64,000 nt of DNA from NCBI GenBank assembly GCA_914767715.1, contig OU612070.1, positions 8,759,501 through 8,823,500 on the forward strand. Direction: 5' to 3'. Below the pieces are notes generated by a model, which was not told the DNA's origin, ran no database searches, and saw only the letters and a program-made list of their open reading frames with translations. The stretch comes from Membranipora membranacea (lineage: Eukaryota > Bryozoa > Gymnolaemata > Cheilostomatida > Membraniporidae). The position numbers and the translations under genes were made by a program. This document shows, piece by piece, positions 56,877 through 64,000 of the stretch. Positions within the stretch are counted from its first letter, which is position 1. Each line of letters begins with the position of its first letter.

Positions 56877-58325
56877 TTACTGATACTCAAAGTCAGGTTT
56901 GGTAGTGGGTTTGACACTATGTGCACAAGACGACCGTATTATTGGTGCAGCCGGCCTCTCAGGTCTGGCTGAAGCGTGTAACCTATGCCGTGCTTCAAAT
57001 CCAGGCCGTAGCAACGACCTAGACTGTCTTCCAGACACCACATTCACCGGATCAGTGCTAGCATTACTAGAAGCGGGAGTTACAGCAGTTAAATCATGCT
57101 CAACTGGAACTTCAAGAGTATTATCTAAGAATACTTCCTGATTTTCAAGTGGAACTACCTCAACATCAAGGTTATCCTCAGGCATTGGGACTTGCTGAGG
57201 TTGTTGTCCAACTACAGCAGGCCTCACACTATGAGGTAAATCTAAAGAAACAATATCAGGTTGCACACCACAAGCATTGTTACTTACGTCAGTACCATTC
57301 TCCGCTTGAACCTGACAATAATCAGCTTCAAGGGATAGCGGTAGTACCTGATCATACTCATGATCGCTACAATCAAGTACATCATTATCATATAAAATAA
57401 ATAAATGTTTTCGATTACGTCTAACGACAGAGGGACCAACATCTACCCAGTAGCTTTGTGGGGTGGTGTCAGCTTGGACTACAATCCCTTCACGGCCCGG
57501 ATCAGATGGAGCTTTAACCCAAACTCGTTGATTAGGCTCCAAAGGAGGAAAAAACTTGGCACGAAATTTTTCGTTCCATTTTTTTCTTCTCCGACTCACA
57601 TTGTATCCCTCAACCTCTCCATATAAACTATAATCGACCCTGAGTTCTCTATTTAAACCTAACGGAGACCTCAAAGTTCGACCAAACATCAACTTAGCAG
57701 GTGTGAACCCAGAATTTAGGGGAGTGTTCCGATATGACATCATGCATTTCTCATGATCCTTGCATTTTCGAAACATTCTCTTGATAACACCTACAGATCT
57801 TTCCGCTAAACCGTTAGATTGCGGGTAACGAGGGCTACTCGTCGCATGACTAAAGCCATAGTCCCTCGCAAACTGTTGGAATTCAGCGCTTTTATACCCC
57901 GGACCATTGTCACTACGGAGGTTTCTAGGGACTCCAAGAGTAGAAAATACTTTCTTGAATGCATATATAATCCCTAGACTCGTCTGCGCTGATATAGGCA
58001 CAGCCTCAATCCACTTACTATAATAGTCTACAAGAATGCAGTACAACTTATTTTCGAACTCCATAACGTCAGATGCGGTCTCAATCCAAGGCCCCATGGG
58101 CAGTGGAGTTTCATGACAAGGCTCATGTTTAACTCTCATGTCTTTGATACAAACATTACATTGATTAATGTGAGTCTCAATATGACTGTACATATAAGGC
58201 CACCAGACCACCTGTCGGGCGAGTCTAGTGGTTCTACCAACACCTGGGAGTCCATTCTGTTTATGTGCTCTATCAATATAGACACTACGCGAACTAGCAG
58301 GTACATAAAGTCTGTCAGTAAACAA
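56877..58325 (-). CDS. Gypsy-type integrase
   Basis: An open frame of 482 codons. An N-terminal zinc-binding HHCC region (HKQNGLPGVGR..HINQCNVC) precedes the DDE catalytic core: LVDYYSKWIEAVPI (first Asp), LRSDNGPGYKS (second Asp) and PQSNGLAERSVGVIK (Glu). A C-terminal region with PSDPGREGIVVQ and a long Ser/Val/Glu-rich tail follows. The integrase inserts the cDNA and matches the 5-bp duplication seen. Its 5' end overlaps the RNase H frame by about 10 bases in another frame. This is the best preserved part of pol. Confidence 0.9.
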   Translation of the reverse strand: MFTDRLYVPASSRSVYIDRAHKQNGLPGVGRTTRLARQVVWWPYMYSHIETHINQCNVCIKDMRVKHEPCHETPLPMGPWIETASDVMEFENKLYCILVDYYSKWIEAVPISAQTSLGIIYAFKKVFSTLGVPRNLRSDNGPGYKSAEFQQFARDYGFSHATSSPRYPQSNGLAERSVGVIKRMFRKCKDHEKCMMSYRNTPLNSGFTPAKLMFGRTLRSPLGLNRELRVDYSLYGEVEGYNVSRRRKKWNEKFRAKFFPPLEPNQRVWVKAPSDPGREGIVVQADTTPQSYWVDVGPSVVRRNRKHLFILYDNDVLDCSDHEYDQVLPLSLEADYCQVQAENGTDVSNNACGVQPDIVSLDLPHSVRPAVVGQQPQQVPMPEDNLDVEVVPLENQEVFLDNTLEVPVEHDLTAVTPASSNASTDPVNVVSGRQSRSLLRPGFEARHRLHASARPERPAAPIIRSSCAHSVKPTTKPDFEYQ

Positions 58326-59058
58326 AAGACAACCTTTGCACAGACAACTTATGACGACAAGTATATAAACATCTCAATTCACCTGTTAACTGCTTGTATC
58401 TTGGCCAACCTTCGACCAGATACTCTTTGCATTTAACTGCGAATTCATCAGTCACATTGGCTTCAAACAACTCTATTTCACGTATATCAGGGACTAAGTC
58501 CTCAAAAACACTATCAATATAATACTCAACAGCTGCACAGTTTTTTATGATGGATTCACGTTGAACTTCATTGGGTCGGCTCAAAGTATCAGCTACGAAC
58601 ATTTTAACACCAGGAGTATGAAAGATTTCATATCCATACCTCATCATTCTCATTTTGAACCTTTGCACCCTCGGTGGTAGATCACTCAGATCTTTTCCAC
58701 CTAGAATTTGCACCAAGGGTTTTTGGTCCGTCTCAACTTCGAACTTTCGACCTATCAGATAATAGTCGAACTTCTCACAAGCCCATGTGATGGCGAGAGC
58801 CTCTTTCTCTACCATCGCATAGCGTGTCTCAGTGTCAGTCATCTTACGCGAGGCATACTCCACTGGTTGCCAGATATCTTTACTAGATTCCTGGAGCAAC
58901 ACAGCACCAAGCGCAAGCTTGCTAGCGTCGGCTGACACACGATGTTTTTTAGACATATCAAATGCACACAACACTGGGCTGTTGCATAACTCCACCTTAA
59001 TCAGCTCGAAAGAATTCTGCTGATCGACGCCCCAGTACATTTGGGATTTCTTGCCCAT
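58315..59058 (-). CDS. Gypsy-type RNase H domain (pol fragment)
   Basis: The minus-strand frame begins in the reverse transcriptase thumb/connection (MYWGVDQQNSFELIK, the W..E...F..LK pattern). It continues into RNase H with SADASKLALGAVLLQ (first catalytic Asp), EKEALAITWACEKF (Glu), VETDQKPLVQILG (Asp) and a VADTLSRP end (last Asp). This RT-RH order with ADTLSR is typical of Ty3/gypsy elements. It is cut off from the reverse transcriptase part by a frame disruption around 59,058-59,184. Confidence 0.85.
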   Translation of the reverse strand: MGKKSQMYWGVDQQNSFELIKVELCNSPVLCAFDMSKKHRVSADASKLALGAVLLQESSKDIWQPVEYASRKMTDTETRYAMVEKEALAITWACEKFDYYLIGRKFEVETDQKPLVQILGGKDLSDLPPRVQRFKMRMMRYGYEIFHTPGVKMFVADTLSRPNEVQRESIIKNCAAVEYYIDSVFEDLVPDIREIELFEANVTDEFAVKCKEYLVEGWPRYKQLTGELRCLYTCRHKLSVQRLSFVY

Positions 59059-59183
59059 GACTGAGTACAGCGGACAACAGAGTCCTGCTCACCTTCCACT
59101 GAACTTGCTTAGGTAGTTAACCATACCAATAACCCTGCGAACCTCATTCTGATTACGGGGAGGTTGCATGTCACAAATGGCTT

Positions 59184-60280
59184 TTACCTTGCAGGATCAG
59201 ACTCAACTCCTTTTTTGCTAACAATATGACCAAGAAATTTGACAGTAGTGGTTGCAAACTCACATTTGTCTTTTCTCAAGGTCAAACCGGCCTTACTACA
59301 TCTCTCTAAGACTAATTTCAGTCTATCCCCATGAGTGGACGCCTCTTTAGCATAGATCAAAATGTCATCCATAAGACATATAACTCCATCAAGACCAATT
59401 AAGATCTTCTCCATGCACCGCTGGAAAAACTCTGAGGCAGAGGATCTTCCAAATGGCATTTTACAGAAACAGAAACGACCCCATGGTGTAATAAATGTCG
59501 TTAAAAGTTTCGACTCAGGATTCATACTCATCTACCAGAATTGGCATCCAACTTAGAGAGGAATCTACCTTCAGACAGCCGAGCAAGAAGCTCACTCACT
59601 CTGGAGAGTAGGTAGGGTTGTCGTCGAATACGAATGTCACCATTTGGCTTGGGAACAATCGTAAGTCCTGAACACCACTCGGTGGGCTCCTCAACAGGCT
59701 CAATAATGCCAATAGACAACATTTCGCCAATTTTAGATTTTGCTTTCGGTCTGAGTCCCACAGCAATTGATCTCGGGGAGAACAAATGCCTTGGTTTTGT
59801 TCCAGGCTTCATAGCTATGCTAAACTCATCAGGCAAACAGCCTAAACCTTCAAATAATTGAGGGAACTCAGTTACAGGCTCAAAATGTAGTTCGCTGTGA
59901 ACCTTGGTCACCGCCTCATTAGGCCGCAGCGTGTCCGCGACAGCACTTACAAATCCAGGTGACATTGGTTGAGATTTCACAGCGTTAACCAAGACTAATA
60001 AGCCCATCTCTTCAATCTCATCATGACCAAGGAGATTATCCTCAGCACCGGCAACAATGTAGGCAAGAGCTGTAGCAGAGCTAAGATTGCCCTTAACACT
60101 AACCACAGTTTTACCTCCAACGTCAAGTGAATAACCACCAGCACCGAGTAAAACTTGGTCAGTTCTATACAGCGCACTCTTTAACAGCTCCCAAGTAGAA
60201 AGTTTGAAGATGGAGACTTGTGATCCCGTATCTAGCACAAACTCTACTTTTCGGCCATTGACATCAAGCTCAAGGCGCAT
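59184..60280 (-). pseudogene. Gypsy-type protease and reverse transcriptase, frameshifted
   Basis: Protease: VEFVLDTGSQVSIF (aspartic protease DTG) at ~60,240, with LLGHDEIEEMGL further on. Reverse transcriptase: GIIEPVEEPTEWCSGLTIVP, LLARLSEGRFLSKLDANSG (first palm Asp), then after a frameshift near 59,530 TPWGRFCFCKMPFG, VICLMDDILIYAK (catalytic DD, with Leu-Met before it, a known gypsy variant) and TVKFLGHIVSKKGV. Two overlapping frames (60,280-59,528 and 59,531-59,184) carry it, so this copy needs a frameshift repair it does not have. Confidence 0.88.
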
Positions 60281-60399
60281 CCGCCTGTCTAGTCAACTGC
60301 GATTTGCATCAGTCCAGGAAACCCTCTTGGGAGAGGCGCTTCCACGGCGATGTCCACCAGGACTACGACTACGCGTGCAATCCGGACAATTACTAACAG

Positions 60400-60963
60400 A
60401 GACTCCAACTCTTAAGCGATGTCTGCACCACGCAGCTTCAGTACAATCTCTCTGATGATGCCCCTGTCTTTGACAATTATAACAAATGCCATCTGGGCAA
60501 TATCGAGAGATATGACCTTCCTTACGACAAACGAAGCAAGTAACATCTTTGCTCCGAGAAGGAGAGTCAGGTCCACGCAGAGACTTAGGGTGCTCCGAGG
60601 AGTGGCCTTATTCCTTCTTGTCGCGGCTGTCATCCCGACTGCTGCGACTTTTGCCACGATCAGAACAATCACGACTATCACCACGCCTGTCATAACTGTC
60701 ATGACGACTGTCCTGACCCCACGATCTCGACTATCGTCACGGCGACTTTCGACCTCTGTCTCTGTCACCACGACGATCACGACTTGAATCTCTCGGTCGC
60801 TCCGACCTCTAGAATCTCGTCGATCATGTCGATCACGGCTATCGTATCTACGATCTCTACTATCGTGTCTACGATCTCTACTAGATTCACGCCGTCTATC
60901 TCCACTATACTCACTTTGAGATCCATATCTAACCTCACTCACGACCTCCCCCTTTGGAGACAC
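60400..60963 (-). pseudogene. Arg/Ser/Asp-rich region and CCHC knuckles between gag and protease
   Basis: The minus strand encodes an RS/RD-repeat stretch (SSRDRRHDSRDRRYDSRDRH) and then, in another frame, two zinc knuckles: CFVCRKEGHISRYC and CYNCQRQGHHQRDC. The arginine-rich plus CCHC combination is the nucleocapsid part of a gypsy Gag. A frame break separates it from the capsid ORF (stop at 61,102). Confidence 0.75.
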
Positions 60964-61101
60964 AGGAGCTTTGGCAGAACTAGACCCAGATTGAATAAAA
61001 GTAGAGGCAGACTGGCCTCCTGCTGCACGACTAGCGCTAGTAACACTCCTACTAGTACTATTGGAAACCCTAGCAGGGTATACGCCATCACCTAAGGCAC
61101 T

Positions 61102-61713
61102 TTAAGACTCCTGAGCACCAGTGCGGGCTCTCAATGTTTTATTCAAAGAAGCCCAATCAAGCCTATCATTGGCCATCAACTCATGCTTTAACACATTATC
61201 ACGTAAACCTCTAACTGCAATCGACAATGTGAATCTTTGCCGGACATCTCCAGCTGAAAAATCACACCGCCTACCGAGTCTCTCACATCTCGATAGATAA
61301 TCTCTATCTGACTCAGCAGATACTTGAAGACAGGACACAAATTTGTCTACTTTGACGTATTCAGATTCGTCACGCTCATAGTGGTCTTTTAATTTAGCCC
61401 ACACTTCTTCATACGTTAATTCAGCACTACTAAGATCAAGGCCTAGAGTGGACATCGCTTCTCTACTCTCTTGACCTATACATCTTAACAACGTCCAGAG
61501 CCTAGATTGCGCACAGAATCTAGCCTCTTTCCTAGTTGTAACTACAGGAGGTTCATCATCACCAGTGATAGTGATGGTATCAAACCCCATCTCAAGCTTC
61601 TTGAGACCCAGCGCGAGCTTAAACTCGGCACTCCACTTCTTCCAGGACCCGTAAATGTCATTTTCCTCAATGTCTAACATGGGAAAGCCAGTAAAAATAC
61701 AACCAGCAGCCAT
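61102..61713 (-). CDS. Gypsy-type Gag (capsid part)
   Basis: The frame is open from 61,800, but the likely start is the internal ATG at 61,713 (MAAGCIFTGFPML). The earlier codons are hydrophobic and leader-like. The sequence shows the retrotransposon Gag pattern: YGSWKKWSAEFKLALGL, WTLLRCIGQESREA, EEVWAKLKDHYERDESEYVK, SDRDYLSRCERLGRRCDF and a LRDNVLKHELMA segment. It ends at TAA (61,102). The protein forms the particle around element RNA. Confidence 0.8.
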   Translation of the reverse strand: MAAGCIFTGFPMLDIEENDIYGSWKKWSAEFKLALGLKKLEMGFDTITITGDDEPPVVTTRKEARFCAQSRLWTLLRCIGQESREAMSTLGLDLSSAELTYEEVWAKLKDHYERDESEYVKVDKFVSCLQVSAESDRDYLSRCERLGRRCDFSAGDVRQRFTLSIAVRGLRDNVLKHELMANDRLDWASLNKTLRARTGAQES

Positions 61714-62040
61714 GCTATGATCACTGACTAACAATGCAATAATAAATAAAAAATATGATGTAATGTCTACCCGCGGTAAACAGAGTATTGCAATGGACAC
61801 AATTTACAGATGCAAGGAAGCAAATGTGGACAACAATACGGATATGAACAGCGTAAGGATACAAGGTAGAGAACAGAAACGAATCCCTAGTCCTCCTTAC
61901 CCTTATAACACAAATTGATATTCAATTCCACTGAGTTGGATTTTGATTATCGACCCCCAGCTAACTGAATATCACACAATAACAAGTTGCCTAGAGACAC
62001 TGGGCACACCCCAATACCAGACCTGGGTCCAAGTCATGGT

Positions 62041-62225
62041 AAGTCAAGTCATTTCAAGTCAAGTCAAAGTCACGACTTGACTTGACTTAACAAAACTATG
62101 ACTTGACTTGACTTGACTCGATGTCGAAAACAAATAGACAAGACTTGACTTGACTTGACTTAACGAAAAATTGACTTTGACTTGACTTGACTTGGGAGTT
62201 GTCCTGACTTTGGTCAAGTCAACAT
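62041..62225. repeat. Sub-terminal GACTTGACTT repeats, left
   Basis: Tandem and interrupted copies of a 5-bp AAGTC/GACTT motif with short spacers, inside the hAT-like MITE. They are mirrored at 62,975-63,125. Confidence 0.85.
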
Positions 62226-62285
62226 AAGTCAATGTGTGAAATTTTATAACATAATGTAGAAAGAGATATAGGAAGGATAATCATA

Positions 62286-62366
62286 ACTGAGAACCCCAAC
62301 TCTGAAACCCCAACTCTGAAACCCCAACTCTGAAACCCCAACTCTGAAACCCCAACTCCGAAACAG
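62286..62366. repeat. 15-bp tandem repeat, about five copies
   Basis: The unit AACCCCAACTCTGAA is repeated almost without change inside the hAT-like MITE. Confidence 0.95.
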
Positions 62367-62974
62367 AAAACCCAACTTCTCAGCTATGGGTAAGTAGTCA
62401 GAGTTCCTGCCTTACATATTAGTTGTCTTCTCTTGTTGTCTTGTAATCAGTAAAATGAAAAATGTATCCCATGATGCAATATTAATATAGTCTGATCATA
62501 TAGTGCAGGTTTATTCAGCCGAACGATATTATTCGAGTCACATGCATAATGAGTCATGGAGGCTAGTAGCCACTGCCATCGGCAAACCTCTCATGACCTT
62601 AGAGACATTACAAACAGGCAGATGCAAAAAACTTTTCAGAGAGAACGTTTTATCCGTCCTTAACAAATAGTGATCAATCTTAGTCTGTGTTTATTTATTT
62701 ATCCTCCACCAGCTCATCTTTTTACAGCATGAAACATTTCATTTGTCATCATTGACACAATAAAGGTACATATATACAATGAAGTAACAATGCTGAATTG
62801 GGTACACACCCATACTTTCGTTTGTGGGGAGGGGAGCAAATCCCGATTAGTAGAGCAACTGCTGAGGACCTAACTAACGCCTCAACGATTTGGAGTCACC
62901 CGGGACTGAAATAAATTCCGAGTTGATTTTCACGGTTAATGAGCGTGACTTTGCCATGACTTGTAAGTCACCCA

Positions 62975-63125
62975 TCTTTGACTTGACTTGACTTGCAAAA
63001 ATCATGACTTGACTTGACTTGATGGCGAAAAAAATAGACACCAATTGACTTGACTTGACTTGGTGTAAATGTGACTTGACTTGACTTAGCATCGACAATG
63101 ACTTGACTTGACTTGACTTGCGATG
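62975..63125. repeat. Sub-terminal GACTTGACTT repeats, right
   Basis: The right-hand counterpart of 62,041-62,225. Runs of TGACTTGACTTGACTT interrupted by short unique stretches, ending in the MITE's terminal inverted repeat. Confidence 0.85.
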
Positions 63126-63547
63126 ACTTGGACCCAGGTCTGCCCAATACCTTAAAGCAATACACAAATGCAATGCAAGCAATGCAAACTCAGTACAAAC
63201 TGCAAAACTATTCTCAAGGAAGTTTTTTAGAAAATAAGTTTTCAAGCAGTTTTATACAAAAATCTCCGGCAGAACCGGATTGTGATTTTGGTTATGTTGG
63301 TTTGATTGGTACTAAGCACTTCCCAATCTCCTACACCTACTCACATACACCTCAACACCTAGTCCACCTATTCTACACCTAACAACTGTGTGTTACCAGT
63401 GCAAAACTCACCTAGACTCCTCCTCAACACCTCACCTCAAATGCCTCGCCTCAACACCTCACCTTATTTATCCTCGCCTAGCACCTTCACCTTTGACACC
63501 TCTTTTCTCCTCTCCTATTTCTCCTCGCCTCTCCTAATTGATCACAA

Positions 63548-63562
63548 CCACTTCCGACACCA
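63548..63562 (-). promoter_or_regulatory. Primer-binding site of the gypsy-type element
   Basis: On the minus strand TGGTGTCGGAAGTGG directly follows the 5' LTR with no spacer. Its complement CCACTTCCGACACCA ends in the CCA expected of a tRNA 3' end. I cannot name the tRNA from sequence alone. Confidence 0.8.
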
Positions 63563-63843
63563 TGTAAAGAAGCCAGGGGTTCCTACTGGGCCAGGATGGG
63601 CAGCGATGGTCAGTCAAAAGTTGCGATAAACTGAGTAGTATTTCGTAGTATAACTTACCATGAAGGTTACAACCAAGAGTGATTCTTCCCAGATAGTGAT
63701 GACGTAGTACCCAGGAAGTGAGCTCAGCACTTAGTAGTACTCAATAGTCCGAGTAGCGTCTGGAGGCAGGTATACTTTAGGTTGTACTCAGTGTGGTGCT
63801 CCAGATCTGGTGTTGTGTAGTTAGCTAGTCAGACTACTCCACA
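63563..63843 (-). repeat. 5' LTR of the gypsy-type element
   Basis: 281 bp, plus strand TGTAAAGAAGCCAGGGGTTC to GACTACTCCACA, with the CCCAC duplication directly to its right. It presumably holds the element's promoter; no clear TATA box is seen on the minus strand. Confidence 0.93.
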
Positions 63844-64000
63844 CCCACTAACTGAACTAAAACAAAACTCTGCTGTTATATACCAACACTTACTCAAGTC
63901 AGTGCTGTATTGTGTGCTTAGATTAGTGACTATGTGTAAGTTATAAGCATGTATACTTTGCCATGCATACCCCATCATAGCCTGTCTTGACAAGCTTTGT

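Larger units (their letters stand above)
62018..63142. mobile_element. hAT-like MITE nested in the gypsy leader
   Basis: 1125 bp, with terminal inverted repeats CAGACCTGGGTCCAAGTCAT (left) and their inverse GATGACTTGGACCCAGGTCTG-type right end. Exact 8-bp duplications CCCAATAC lie on each side (62,010-62,017; 63,143-63,150). CAG-type ends and an 8-bp duplication are hallmarks of the hAT superfamily. Both sub-terminal regions carry arrays of GACTTGACTT in opposite orientation, and the middle includes a 15-bp tandem repeat. It has no transposase, so it was mobilised in trans. It must have inserted after the gypsy-type element did. Confidence 0.9.
55157..63843 (-). mobile_element. Ty3/gypsy-type LTR retrotransposon, structurally complete, 8.7 kb
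   Basis: TG..CA LTRs of 283 and 281 bp, the 5-bp duplication CCCAC on both sides (55,152-55,156; 63,844-63,848), a primer-binding site and a polypurine tract define a full insertion in minus orientation. The internal order is gag, CCHC knuckles, protease, reverse transcriptase, RNase H, integrase, then a third ORF. Integrase after RNase H gives the Ty3/gypsy order. The LTRs differ at about eight sites plus a 2-bp indel (~3 percent), so it is not brand new. gag and integrase are open, but protease, reverse transcriptase and RNase H lie in separated frames and the copy is unlikely to be active. A 1.1 kb hAT-like MITE interrupts its 5' leader; without that it would be about 7.55 kb. Confidence 0.93.

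Noticed and set aside
61714-61800. N-terminal hydrophobic leader of Gag as a real signal sequence
   Set aside because: An internal ATG at 61,713 starts the Gag-like part; upstream codons look like untranslated leader that happens to be open.

Overview
The window is eukaryotic, from a multicellular animal. Its genes are split by many GT-AG introns, one gene is an animal-type DHTKD1 with 21 coding exons, another is an Ariadne-1 RBR ubiquitin ligase with 12, and the space between is filled with LINEs, Ty3/gypsy-type LTR elements, SINEs and many small palindromic DNA transposons. The AT-rich composition, mostly short introns and element mix suggest an invertebrate, probably aquatic, but I cannot fix the phylum. 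No prokaryotic feature, rRNA gene, intact tRNA gene or CRISPR array is seen.

Layout. 1-14 kb, minus strand: a possible signal-peptide first exon at the left edge (435-498), a predicted single-pass membrane protein with a tyrosine-rich tail (4510-8389), and the 3' part of a sepiapterin reductase-like gene (9549-10482). Between them lie a U2-snRNA-headed repeat family, a minisatellite and two foldback MITEs. 13,966-27,579, minus strand: a complete DHTKD1 gene (935 codons, all 21 splice phases consistent) encoding the mitochondrial 2-oxoadipate dehydrogenase E1. Its introns hold SINEs, MITEs and one pre-miRNA-like hairpin. 28-41.7 kb: a repeat zone with three decayed LINE fragments, complex satellite DNA, and a short coding-free LTR element carrying a nested 0.5 kb palindrome. 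41,718-53,892, plus strand: a complete ARIH1/Ariadne-1 gene (528 codons). Its 5.1 kb fourth intron contains a nearly full-length but disabled LINE in sense orientation. 55,157-63,843, minus strand: a structurally complete Ty3/gypsy-type element with matching 5-bp target duplications, itself interrupted by a 1.1 kb hAT-like MITE with matching 8-bp duplications.

The host genes are ordinary single-copy housekeeping functions (lysine/tryptophan catabolism, ubiquitylation, pterin metabolism) and show no operon-like relation. The most unusual material is in the repeats: a SINE-like family whose head copies the 5' end of U2 snRNA, a LINE whose ORF1 starts with an RNase H1-type hybrid-binding domain, a gypsy-type element with a third CCHC-bearing ORF after integrase, and an LTR ending 66 bp before the ARIH1 start codon. 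I found no convincing new defence system or enzymatic pathway.
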